From positions 1 to 15,086 of the forward strand of contig DIAY01000123.1 of assembly GCA_002414905.1 (NCBI GenBank): a stretch of 15,086 nt of DNA. Direction: 5' to 3'. The notes under the pieces were generated by a model. It was not told the origin of the DNA. It searched no databases and was given only the letters and a program-made list of their open reading frames with translations. Positions 6,233 to 13,721 of the stretch are shown here, in pieces; position 1 is the first letter of the stretch; the number at the start of each line of letters is the position of its first letter. The translations under genes were made by a program, and so were the position numbers. This DNA comes from Holophagales bacterium UBA5066 (GTDB lineage Bacteria > Acidobacteriota > Thermoanaerobaculia > UBA5066).

Positions 6233-7675
6233 ATGCCGACGAACGTGATCATGCCGCAGATGGGCGAGTCGATCGCCGAGGGAACCCTGACCCGCTGGAT
6301 GAAGAAGATCGGCGAGAGCGTCAAGCGCGACGAGCCGCTCTTCGAGATCTCGACCGACAAGGTCGACGCCGAGATTCCTTCCCCGTCCGCCGGAGTGCTC
6401 CTCGAGATCCTGGTCAAGGAAGGGGAGACGGTTCCGGTCAACACCGTGGTCGCGAAAATCGGCGAGGCGGGCGAGGCGACGGCCTCCGCCCCGGCCGCGG
6501 AAGCCGCCGCCGCCTCCGCTCCGGTGGCCGCAGTTCCCGTCCCCGCGGCCCCGCCCGTTGCTGCGCCGGCCCCGGCCCCGGCGGCCCTCGTCGTCGTGCC
6601 GCCCCCGCCTCCGGCGGCCCCCCCGTCAACGTCTCACTTCACGGTCCCGCCGCAGGACGGTGAATCGAAGGAAGAGCTCCAGAAGCGGCGCTCGTCGCCG
6701 GTCGTGCGGAACATTGCCGAGGAGAAGGGCGTCGACCTGGCGCAGGTGCCCGGCACCGGCATCTCCGGACGCGTGACGAAGTCGGATCTCGCCTCCTTCC
6801 TCGAGGCCGGTGGCGCTCCCTCAGCCGCACCGGCGGCTCCCGCGGTACCCGCGCCTCCGCCGGCATCGGCGCCGGCCGCCGTCGCGGTTCCCGCGACCCC
6901 GGCCGCCCCCGCTCCGCCGAAGCTCGCCGCCCCGCCCACACCCGTCATCGCGTTCCCCGCTGGCGCGAACGTCTCGGTCGAGGCGATGTCGTCGATGCGA
7001 AGGACGATCGCCCATCGGATGGTCGAGTCGAAGGCGACCTCGGCGCACGTCGCCACGGTCTTCGAGGTCGACTACACGGCCATCGCGAAGCTGAGGGAGC
7101 GGGTCAAGGAGCGGTTCTTCACCCAGTACGGGACGAAGCTCTCCTACATGCCCTTCATCTTCAAGGCGGTCATCGCCGGCCTGAAGGCGCGGCCTTCCGT
7201 CAACGCGTCCGTCTCGGGCGACGAGATCGTCTACCACCGCGACATCAACCTCGGCGTCGCCGTCTCGCTCGACTGGGGCCTCATCGTTCCGGTCATCAAG
7301 AACGCCGACGACCTCTCGCTCGTCGGCCTGGCCCGTGCCGCCAACGACCTCGCCGGCCGGGCGCGGAGCAAGAAGCTCCTGCCCGACGACGTGCAGGGAG
7401 GCACCTTCACCATTACGAACCCCGGCGTCTACGGCTCCCTCTTCGGCACCCCGATCATCAACCAGCCGCAGGTGGCCATCCTGAACATCGGCACGATCGA
7501 GAAGCGGGCGAAGGTCGTCGAGCTGCCCGACGGCACCGACACGATCGCCGTCCGGACGATGGGCTACCTGGCGCTGTCGTTCGACCACAGGCTCGTCGAC
7601 GGGGCCGAGGCCGACGCATTCATGGGCGTGATCAAGGCGACACTCGAGAACGGGAGCTTCCCCGAAGTCGATTGA
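6233..7675 (+). CDS. Dihydrolipoamide acyltransferase (E2) of the 2-oxoacid dehydrogenase complex
   Basis: Core of the complex: carries the acyl group on a lipoyl arm and passes it to CoA. 480 residues. Single N-terminal lipoyl domain (about 1-78) with the lipoylated lysine K43 in STDKVDAEIPS. A long Ala/Pro linker (about 80-145). Peripheral-subunit-binding domain (about 154-190) with VVRNIAEEKGVDL and GTGISGRVTKSDL. A second Ala/Pro linker, then the catalytic domain (about 245-480) with GTFTITNPG and the active-site SFDHRLVDG (H452, D456). AAGGA and GGAG elements lie 9-19 bases before the ATG. It follows E1beta by 30 bases and is closed by a terminator. No E3 (lipoamide dehydrogenase) gene is in the window, so E3 must come from elsewhere. 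Confidence 0.95.
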   Translation: MPTNVIMPQMGESIAEGTLTRWMKKIGESVKRDEPLFEISTDKVDAEIPSPSAGVLLEILVKEGETVPVNTVVAKIGEAGEATASAPAAEAAAASAPVAAVPVPAAPPVAAPAPAPAALVVVPPPPPAAPPSTSHFTVPPQDGESKEELQKRRSSPVVRNIAEEKGVDLAQVPGTGISGRVTKSDLASFLEAGGAPSAAPAAPAVPAPPPASAPAAVAVPATPAAPAPPKLAAPPTPVIAFPAGANVSVEAMSSMRRTIAHRMVESKATSAHVATVFEVDYTAIAKLRERVKERFFTQYGTKLSYMPFIFKAVIAGLKARPSVNASVSGDEIVYHRDINLGVAVSLDWGLIVPVIKNADDLSLVGLARAANDLAGRARSKKLLPDDVQGGTFTITNPGVYGSLFGTPIINQPQVAILNIGTIEKRAKVVELPDGTDTIAVRTMGYLALSFDHRLVDGAEADAFMGVIKATLENGSFPEVD

Positions 7676-7709
7676 CCCTCAGCGACTCGTTCGAGCTCGG
7701 GACACGGAA

Positions 7710-7736
7710 ACGGGGGGCCTCCGGGCCTCCCGTTTT
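7710..7736 (+). terminator. Intrinsic terminator of the E1-E2 operon
   Basis: A ten-pair stem ACGGGGGGCC (7710-7719) with GGCCTCCCGT (7724-7733), containing one G-T wobble, closed by loop TCCG (UNCG class) and followed by a T-run through 7736. It starts 35 bases after the E2 stop and separates the operon from lipB. Confidence 0.85.
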
Positions 7737-7784
7737 CATTCCCCGGCTCCGGAAGCGCACTCTCTGGCCCGCTTCCTGACCACC

Positions 7785-7793
7785 TGCTACATT
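7785..7793 (+). promoter_or_regulatory. Extended -10 promoter of lipB
   Basis: TGCTACATT combines the extended -10 TG with TACATT (7788-7793). No convincing -35 is seen. The ATG at 7802 lies eight bases after the -10, so the mRNA would be leaderless or nearly so, and no Shine-Dalgarno is present. Confidence 0.45.
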
Positions 7794-7801
7794 TCAGCCG
7801 G

Positions 7802-8509
7802 ATGCGCCAGGACCTCGACGTCGTTTCCCTTCTCCCGCTCGGGCCAAGGCCATACGACGACGTGGTCGCTCTCCAGCAGGACGCCCGGGCGCGGGCGAAG
7901 GCGGGTGGCCGGGAGACGCTCTTTCTCCTCGAGCACGAGGACGTCATCACCGTCGGAAGGAATGCGGGAACGGGCGACCTCCACGTACCCGCCGACCAGC
8001 TCGAGAGCCTCGGCGTCGCGCTTCGTCCGTCGGATCGTGGCGGGAAGCTGACGTTTCACGGCCCGGGCCAGCTCGTCGCCTACCCGGTCCTTCGCCTCGA
8101 GGGAAGGGAACGGGACGTGAAGCTCCTCGTCCGCCGCCTCGAGGAGGTCCTCATCCTCACGGTCGCCGACTTCGGCGTCGTGGCAGCCCGCAGCGACGTC
8201 CCGGCCCGCTGGTCGTCGGTCTGGATCGGGAACGACAAGCTCGCCGCCATCGGCATCCACCTGTCCGACTGGGTGACGACCCACGGGGTCGCCCTGAACG
8301 TCACGACGAAGCTCGAACGCTTCGGCCTCTTCGTCCCGTGCGGCATCCCCGACGGCGGCGTCACGTCGCTCGAGAAGTCGCGCTCCGGCGAACCCGCCCC
8401 CTCCGTGGCCGACGTGGCGGCGCGCTTCGTCCTCAACTTCGCCTCGGTCTTCGAGCGCGAGCCGGTCGAGGCGCCCCTTCCCATCGCCACGGCCCCGGCT
8501 GGCGACTGA
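7802..8509 (+). CDS. lipB: Octanoyl-[acyl carrier protein]:protein octanoyltransferase LipB
   Basis: Transfers octanoate from acyl carrier protein to the lipoyl-domain lysine of 2-oxoacid dehydrogenases, the first step of lipoate assembly before LipA adds sulfur. 235 residues, usual size. Motifs: LEHEDVITVGRN, the signature RGGKLTFHGPGQLVAYPV (79-96), the catalytic lysine K146 in NDKLAAIGIH, and the catalytic cysteine C180 in FVPCGIPDGGVTSLE. It lies directly after E2, its likely substrate, but behind a terminator and with its own promoter-like element, so the link is functional rather than strictly operonic. No lipA in the window. Confidence 0.95.
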   Translation: MRQDLDVVSLLPLGPRPYDDVVALQQDARARAKAGGRETLFLLEHEDVITVGRNAGTGDLHVPADQLESLGVALRPSDRGGKLTFHGPGQLVAYPVLRLEGRERDVKLLVRRLEEVLILTVADFGVVAARSDVPARWSSVWIGNDKLAAIGIHLSDWVTTHGVALNVTTKLERFGLFVPCGIPDGGVTSLEKSRSGEPAPSVADVAARFVLNFASVFEREPVEAPLPIATAPAGD

Positions 8510-8520
8510 TCTCCTCGACC

Positions 8521-8526
8521 TATACT
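8521..8526 (+). promoter_or_regulatory. -10 box of the hypCDE promoter
   Basis: TATACT matches five of six -10 positions. No good -35 is visible at the expected spacing. A strong Shine-Dalgarno GGAAGGGG (8537-8544) follows, six bases before the hypC ATG. Confidence 0.45.
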
Positions 8527-8550
8527 TGCCGTCTTCGGAAGGGGTGCCCC

Positions 8551-8813
8551 ATGTGCCTCGGTGTTCCCGGCCAGATCCTTCGCATCGACGAGAGCGCCAT
8601 CGGCATGACGATGGGAGTCGTCAGCTTCGGCGGCGTCACGAAGGAGATCTGCCTCGCCTATGTCCCCGAGGCCCTGGTCGGCGACTACGTCCTCGTCCAC
8701 GTCGGCTTCGCGATCTCGAAGATCGACGAGGAGAACGCGAACGAAATCTGGGCGGCCCTCGAGGAGATGGACGAGCTCTCGGGCGCCGAGAGCCCGACGA
8801 GGCCCGACGCCTC

Positions 8814-8817
<4 letters not shown>
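8551..8817 (+). CDS. hypC: Hydrogenase maturation chaperone HypC
   Basis: Small chaperone that works with HypD to build and deliver the Fe(CN)2CO unit of [NiFe]-hydrogenases. 88 residues. It begins MCLGVPGQI with the essential Cys2 (exposed after Met removal), followed by the beta-barrel segment GVVSFGGVTKEICLAYVPEA and GDYVLVHVGFAISKID, all typical of HypC/HupF. The start is set by the GGAAGGGG Shine-Dalgarno and by the need for Cys at position 2. Its stop overlaps the hypD start (GTGA). Hydrogenase structural genes are not in the window. Confidence 0.95.
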
Positions 8818-9899
<1,082 letters not shown>

Positions 9900-9914
9900 G
9901 GATCGAGAGGGACG

Positions 9915-10982
9915 ATGAGCGACGACCTCGGCGAGAAGCTCCAGGCGCTCTCGTGCCCCATTTCCGTCTCCGACACCCCCACCATCCTCCTCGGGCATGG
10001 CGGCGGCGGACGCCTCTCCCAGATGCTCGTCGAGCGGATGTTCGCGGCGTCATTCGACAACGCCGCACTCTCGGAGATGCACGACGGCGCGGTCCTCCCC
10101 GTTCCGGCCGGCCGGCTTGCCTTCTCGACCGACTCCTACGTCATTCGCCCGTACTTCTTCCCGGGCGGCGACATCGGCTCGCTGGCCGTCCATGGCACCG
10201 TGAACGACCTCGCGATGTGCGGGGCGCAGCCTCTCGCCCTCTCCTCGGCGCTCATCCTCGAGGAGGGGCTTCCGATGGAAGACCTCTGGAGAATCACCCG
10301 GTCGATGGCCGGGGCGGCGAGGGACGCCGGCGTGCCCATCGTCACGGGCGACACGAAGGTGGTCGACCGCGGAAAAGGAGACGGCATCTTCGTCAACGTC
10401 ACGGGCGTCGGCCTCGTCCCCGAGGGAATCGAGATCTCGCCGCGACGGGCGACACCCGGCGATGTGGTCCTCGTATCCGGCGCCATCGCCCAGCACGGCA
10501 TCGCGATCATGGCGCTTCGCGAGGGGCTCGAGTTCGGGACGACGGTCACGACCGACTCCGCTCCCCTGAACGGAATGGTCGCGGAACTTCTCGACGCCCT
10601 CGGCCGGGACGTCCACGTCCTCAGAGACCCGACGCGAGGTGGCGTTGCCTCGGTTCTGAACGAGATCGCAAAATCCGCCGGCGTGGGCGTCGAGATTTCC
10701 GAGGTAGCGATCCCCGTTGCCGAGGAAGTGCGCGGGGCGTGCGAGATCCTCGGGCTCGACCCGCTCTACGTCGCCAACGAGGGCAAGCTCCTCGCATTCG
10801 TCGCCCGCGAGCGGGCCGATGAGGCTCTGGCCCTGCTGCGTGCGCACCGGTTCGGCGCGGAGGCGGCGATCGTCGGCGAGGTGACGGGCGAACACCCGGG
10901 AAGGGTGATCCTGAAGAGCCGAGTCGGCGGCAGGCGCGTCGTCGACCTCCTGACGGGCGACCAGCTCCCGCGGATCTGCTGA
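9915..10982 (+). CDS. hypE: Hydrogenase maturation protein HypE
   Basis: Dehydrates a carbamoylated C-terminal cysteine to thiocyanate, the source of the cyanide ligands of [NiFe]-hydrogenase. 355 residues, PurM/AIRS-like fold. Visible: LLGHGGGGRLSQMLVE near the N-terminus, FSTDSYVIRPYFFPGGDIG, VHGTVNDLAMCGA, PIVTGDTKVVDRG, DPTRGGVASVLNEIA, and the required terminal PRIC with Cys355 as last residue. It follows hypD by 15 bases with GAGAGGGA as Shine-Dalgarno. It depends on HypF for carbamoylation; HypF, HypA and HypB are not in this window. Confidence 0.96.
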   Translation: MSDDLGEKLQALSCPISVSDTPTILLGHGGGGRLSQMLVERMFAASFDNAALSEMHDGAVLPVPAGRLAFSTDSYVIRPYFFPGGDIGSLAVHGTVNDLAMCGAQPLALSSALILEEGLPMEDLWRITRSMAGAARDAGVPIVTGDTKVVDRGKGDGIFVNVTGVGLVPEGIEISPRRATPGDVVLVSGAIAQHGIAIMALREGLEFGTTVTTDSAPLNGMVAELLDALGRDVHVLRDPTRGGVASVLNEIAKSAGVGVEISEVAIPVAEEVRGACEILGLDPLYVANEGKLLAFVARERADEALALLRAHRFGAEAAIVGEVTGEHPGRVILKSRVGGRRVVDLLTGDQLPRIC

Positions 10983-11006
10983 GTTCGACGAGCCCGAGGG
11001 ACCTCT

Positions 11007-11531
11007 TCAGCGCGCCCGGGCGGGAAGGAGCGCGCGTTCGTGCTGTTCCTTGCGGTTACAGAGGCTGCCCACCATCTCGTCGACCTTGCCCTTCGGCAGG
11101 GCCTTGGGTCCGCTTCCGGTGCCCGACGCGATGATGTGGGCGTCCTCCAGGCACTCGTTCACCGAACACCCTTCGCAGAGGAAGTACTCGACACCCTCCG
11201 GGAGCTGGGGCTCCGGCGCAGCCGCGAGAAGTTGGACTCCTCGACCCGTCACGGTCTCCCGCGTCAGGAGACCCGCTTCGACGAGATCGTTGACGGCTCG
11301 GGAGACCGTGGCCTTCGTCCAGCCCTTCCTCTCGAAGAGCTCGGCCATCTCGGAAAGGCTGACGGGGGCGCCCGCGCGCTGGAGGCCCCAGAGAACAGCG
11401 ACGCGGGACGGCGTCGTCGAGAGACCGGCGAGCTTGAGAACCTCGCGCAGGCGAAGGGTCTCGATCCGCGTCAGCTCGACTCCCCAGCGGGGCCCGGCGA
11501 TCGCTGGAGGGTGCGTCCGTCGCGTCGGCAC
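11007..11531 (-). CDS. Winged-helix transcriptional regulator with C-terminal four-cysteine cluster
   Basis: A 174-residue protein of no family I can name with certainty. Residues about 25-95 look like a winged helix, with LKLAGLSTTPSRVAVLWGL, a recognition-helix region WTKATVSRAVNDLVEAGLL and a wing ending TGRGVQLL; the arrangement recalls Fur- or MarR-like proteins. The C-terminal part carries C119-x2-C122-x4-C127 in FLCEGCSVNECLED plus C158, enough for an Fe-S cluster or Zn site, and so a possible redox or metal sensor. Fur-type His ligands are not obvious. I chose GTG at 11531 because a -10 TATGTT (11548-11543) lies just upstream; a longer start at 11651 would read through that promoter. 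The gene lies downstream of the phosphatase in the same direction and converges with hypE, so hydrogenase-related genes are plausible targets, but this is inference. Confidence 0.65.
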   Translation of the reverse strand: MPTRRTHPPAIAGPRWGVELTRIETLRLREVLKLAGLSTTPSRVAVLWGLQRAGAPVSLSEMAELFERKGWTKATVSRAVNDLVEAGLLTRETVTGRGVQLLAAAPEPQLPEGVEYFLCEGCSVNECLEDAHIIASGTGSGPKALPKGKVDEMVGSLCNRKEQHERALLPARAR

Positions 11532-11542
11532 AGCAGAGGTGT

Positions 11543-11566
11543 AACATAGCCTGTTTGCCCGGGCAA
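11543..11566 (-). promoter_or_regulatory. Promoter and palindromic operator of the winged-helix regulator
   Basis: On the minus strand the perfect 12-base palindrome TTGCCCGGGCAA (11566-11555) lies in the -35 to spacer region, six bases before the -10 TATGTT (11548-11543). The GTG start at 11531 follows 11 bases after the -10. A palindrome in this position is typical of an autoregulatory operator. No second copy was noticed in the window. Confidence 0.45.
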
Positions 11567-11641
11567 GCCTGCCCCGGGTGCCCGCCGCACTTTCCCTGGT
11601 TGCAGAGGGGATGGCCCCCCGCGCCGGAAGCGCCGTCCGGC

Positions 11642-12811
11642 TCAGCACCACTCGATCTGTACGGCCTTGCCGAGACGGACGAGGACGTCGGCGAGCTGCG
11701 TCACGAGGCTCTGCCGGATCGAAACGCTCTTCGGAAGGAGAGGATTCTGGTAATACGGATTCGTACTCTCCCCCGCCAGGAAGAAGACCGAATCGGACCG
11801 CAGCAGCTCTTCGGCGAGGAGGTTCGCGCCGTTGCGGTCGGTCGGAAGGCGGCGGCCGTCCCTGAGGTGATCGCCGAGGAGCCTCAGGGTCCTCGCCAGC
11901 GTCAGAATCCCCTCGGTCAGGAGGTCGACTCCCCTGAGCTCGCCGATCGGCGGGATGTCCTCGCGCGCCGTGCTTTCGTCCGTCGCGATCACCTCACCGA
12001 GATCGTCCGCCACGATGTTTCCCGTGGTCCCTCCGCAGACGACGCGGCGGCCGTCGAAGGCCATCAACCTGCGCACGGCCAGAGGGTCTCCCGCCTTCTC
12101 CTTCGGCGGACCCGTGAAGACCATCAGGCGCCGCGGCGTCCGGGCGAGGATGCCGGCGAACGTCGCGTCGTCACCGACGTCATTCCCGTACCTGAGGCGC
12201 GTCTCGCGGATCACCCCCTTCACGAGGCGCTCGGCGGAAAGGCTCCTCGACAGCGCCGAGGCCTCGAGGCTGGCGGCGATCTCGTCCCACCCCCACTTCA
12301 GGTTCATCAGGTGTCCACGACCGGCGTAGGGAACGCCGTCGCTCATCACGCCCAGGAAGTCTCCCGGCGCGAGCACCCCCTCGCCGATCTCGAGCCGCTT
12401 GCCCGCCACGATCTCCGCGGTCATCGGCACGTGCTCGCGGCGTGACTGTTTCAGCAGGACCGGCGGAGGCGTGTCGGAGCCCACGATCTGAAAACGACCG
12501 TCAGCGTGCCGGATGCGGACGATGGTGAAGGCCGCATAGGCGACGCCCCGCTCCCGGCAGACGGGGAGCGTGCTCGAAACGGTTTCGATGACCTCGCGCA
12601 GGGAGACGCCGTGCCGGAGCATCGTCGCGACGATGACGCTCGTCAGGCGGGCCAGGATGCTCGCCTTCACCCCGGAACCGAGGCCATCGGCCAATACGAC
12701 GAGCGTCTCCCGGGGGAGTCTGACGGTCTTCACCTGATCGCCGCAGAGCTCCTCGCCCTGACGCGTCAGGCTCTCGAAGAAGACGTCGTAGAACGCCGGG
12801 GCGTCAGTCAC
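11642..12811 (-). CDS. SpoIIE-type PP2C serine phosphatase, [FeFe]-hydrogenase-associated family
   Basis: Predicted cytoplasmic metal-dependent serine/threonine phosphatase, 389 residues. The SpoIIE/PP2C domain (about 10-222) shows the metal-binding VVLADGLGSGVKA with D42, LGVMSDGV with D158 and GDDATF with D214/D215. A distinct C-terminal domain (about 225-389) contains VFTGPPKEK, VVCGGTTGNIVA and DLLTEGILTLA. From memory this two-domain layout matches the phosphatase that follows PAS-containing sensory [FeFe]-hydrogenase-like proteins in clostridia and relatives. It starts with GTG, overlapping the PAS gene by eight bases, so the two are translationally coupled. Its target is unknown, and no partner anti-sigma kinase is visible here. 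Confidence 0.85.
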   Translation of the reverse strand: MTDAPAFYDVFFESLTRQGEELCGDQVKTVRLPRETLVVLADGLGSGVKASILARLTSVIVATMLRHGVSLREVIETVSSTLPVCRERGVAYAAFTIVRIRHADGRFQIVGSDTPPPVLLKQSRREHVPMTAEIVAGKRLEIGEGVLAPGDFLGVMSDGVPYAGRGHLMNLKWGWDEIAASLEASALSRSLSAERLVKGVIRETRLRYGNDVGDDATFAGILARTPRRLMVFTGPPKEKAGDPLAVRRLMAFDGRRVVCGGTTGNIVADDLGEVIATDESTAREDIPPIGELRGVDLLTEGILTLARTLRLLGDHLRDGRRLPTDRNGANLLAEELLRSDSVFFLAGESTNPYYQNPLLPKSVSIRQSLVTQLADVLVRLGKAVQIEWC

Positions 12812-13331
12812 GGTCGGGGCCGAGAAGGGCGAGGAGGCGGAGGAGACTCACCTTCGTCTCGGCGGTCCTCTCGCCGAGAAGACCCGCGATCTCCTGCGCC
12901 ACGCGCATCTGTTCGTCCACGACAGCACGAACCTCCCGTGCCGTCTTTCGACGAAGGGCCTCGAGCTCCTCCCGCTGTTTCCGCTCTCGCGTCACGTCGA
13001 CGAAGATCCCGGCGACGACGTTCCCCTCCGCCACCGGGAAGAGGACTTTCCTCACGGTGAGGTCGTACCGCGGGTAGTGGACTTCCTCTCCGACCACCTC
13101 GCACTGGTCGTGAAGCGCGCGGCGGAAGTCCGACACGTCTCCGAGGAGCTCCCCGGCAGCACGCCCCACCAGCCCCTCCGGGTCGCACTTCAGCATCCGG
13201 CAGAGTGCGGGATTCACGACCCGGACACACAACTCTCCGTCGAGGACGAGGAGCCCGTTCGGGTCGTAGTCCCAGAGAAGCTTCCAGAGATTTGGGGTCA
13301 AGAGATTCGGGGTCAGGTCTTGGTTTTCCAT
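12804..13331 (-). CDS. PAS-domain protein, probably the C-terminal remnant of a sensory [FeFe]-hydrogenase
   Basis: 175 residues: a PAS fold (about 16-117) with DYDPNGLLVLDGELCVRVVN, FRRALHDQCEVVGEEV and VAGIFVDVTRE, then a coiled coil (about 113-150) and a helical tail QMRVAQEIAGLLGERTAETK. From memory that tail and the PAS domain resemble the C-terminus of clostridial PAS-containing [FeFe]-hydrogenase-like sensors, in which iron-sulfur and H-cluster domains precede them. Those domains are absent here. Residues 1-15 (MENQDLTPNLLTPNL) are encoded by a dispersed repeat and its 15-base tandem, so the present start lies inside the repeat. An upstream frame stops at TAA overlapping this ATG (TAATG). 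It may be a functional stand-alone PAS switch for the adjacent phosphatase or a decaying fragment; coupling to an intact phosphatase gene favours function. Confidence 0.7.
   Translation of the reverse strand: MENQDLTPNLLTPNLWKLLWDYDPNGLLVLDGELCVRVVNPALCRMLKCDPEGLVGRAAGELLGDVSDFRRALHDQCEVVGEEVHYPRYDLTVRKVLFPVAEGNVVAGIFVDVTRERKQREELEALRRKTAREVRAVVDEQMRVAQEIAGLLGERTAETKVSLLRLLALLGPDRD
13287..13316. repeat. 15-bp tandem repeat at the PAS gene start
   Basis: Two adjacent units, GAGATTTGGGGTCAA (13287-13301) and GAGATTCGGGGTCAG (13302-13316), agree at 13 of 15 positions. The second runs into the longer dispersed repeat. On the minus strand they encode two successive LTPNL units. Confidence 0.7.
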
Positions 13332-13336
13332 TATAG
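13309..13336. repeat. Dispersed repeat copy 1 (GGGTCAGGTCTTG...CTATAATG motif on minus)
   Basis: Shares 23 of 27 positions with copy 2 at 13470-13496, in the same orientation. It begins GGGGTCAGGTCTTGG and ends CCATTATAG. On the minus strand it contains TATAATGG, which supplies both the TAA stop of the small ORF above and the ATG of the PAS gene. It resembles short repeats I associate with RAYT/IS200-like transposases, but no transposase is present in the window. Confidence 0.75.
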
Positions 13337-13447
13337 AAGGCCATTGGAAAGCAGACTTTCACCGCCGGAGGATGTCAGGCCAGGGATTTCGAGTGCCAGA
13401 CAACCGACCGTGAGAAGCGCGACAGAAAGGAGCGCCTTCGTTCCCAT
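13331..13447 (-). pseudogene. Small lipoprotein-like ORF truncated at repeat copy 1 (38 aa)
   Basis: ATG at 13447 to TAA at 13333-13331. The N-terminus MGTKALLSVALLTVGCLALE has a short charged start, a hydrophobic core and the lipobox LTVGC, so it reads as a lipoprotein signal. The remaining 22 residues are featureless and the frame ends inside the repeat, at the TAA of TAATG. I therefore take it as a gene start cut off by the repeat; a true small lipoprotein or a leader ORF for the PAS gene are alternatives. A -10 TATACT (13459-13454) lies six bases before the ATG, so this ORF may be the leaderless first cistron of the PAS-phosphatase operon. Confidence 0.45.
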
Positions 13448-13453
13448 CCCTCG

Positions 13454-13459
13454 AGTATA
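13454..13459 (-). promoter_or_regulatory. -10 box upstream of the small lipoprotein-like ORF
   Basis: TATACT on the minus strand, the same hexamer as before hypC, followed after six bases by ATG. No good -35 lies at 16-18 bases; that position falls in repeat copy 2. It is the best candidate promoter for the PAS-phosphatase transcript. Confidence 0.35.
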
Positions 13460-13469
13460 CCGAAGCAGA

Positions 13470-13496
13470 GGGTCAGGTCTTGATTATCTACTATAG
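13470..13496. repeat. Dispersed repeat copy 2
   Basis: Begins GGGTCAGGTCTTGATT and ends CTACTATAG; 23 of 27 positions match copy 1, in direct orientation and about 160 bases away. The TAG at its right end is the in-frame stop that bounds the thioredoxin-like remnant on the plus strand. Confidence 0.75.
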
Positions 13497-13721
13497 ATCA
13501 GCCTGCGGCGCGTCGCTCGCACAGTCTCTCTGAAGGTCTTCGCCGAAACGTACCCGGGCCTGTCCGGAATGAGTGTTCCCATTGGCACCGAGACGATGGT
13601 CCGCTACGGCGCCTCGGCGACCTCGACCTATTCCCTCGTCGATAAGAGGGGCCGGACCCCGGCCTTCGCGCGCCCGGAGCTTGCCCCACGGCCCGCCACG
13701 CAACACACTGCCGCCTCGTGA
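13497..13721 (+). pseudogene. Remnant of a thioredoxin-like (TlpA-type) gene, C-terminal part
   Basis: An open frame of 74 codons from the edge of repeat copy 2 to TGA at 13719. The stretch VFAETYPGLSGMSVPIGTE followed by MVRYGASATSTYSLVDKRG has the spacing of the last part of a TlpA/thioredoxin-like fold (xYGxxxTPTxxLVDxxG), although the usual cis-proline region reads TST. The N-terminal half with the CxxC site is missing and the frame begins right at the repeat boundary after a TAG. The stop overlaps the GTG of the lipoprotein gene (GTGA), which supports an earlier life as a real, translated gene. Family assignment is tentative. Confidence 0.4.

Noticed and set aside
6470..6660. Repetitive GC-rich tract as a possible DNA repeat
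   Set aside because: It encodes the Ala/Pro linker expected between the lipoyl and binding domains of E2.
8526..8813. N-terminal extension of HypD through hypC
   Set aside because: Off-frame reading of hypC; HypD similarity starts right after the GTG at 8814.
10983..11006. Terminator between hypE and the convergent regulator
   Set aside because: Only 24 bases with no stable stem or T-run that I could support.
11532..11651. Longer start for the winged-helix regulator at 11651
   Set aside because: It would translate through the palindrome and -10 box and adds residues without family similarity.
13287..13496. CRISPR array
   Set aside because: Only two imperfect repeat copies with one long spacer and no cas genes; a dispersed mobile repeat explains it better.
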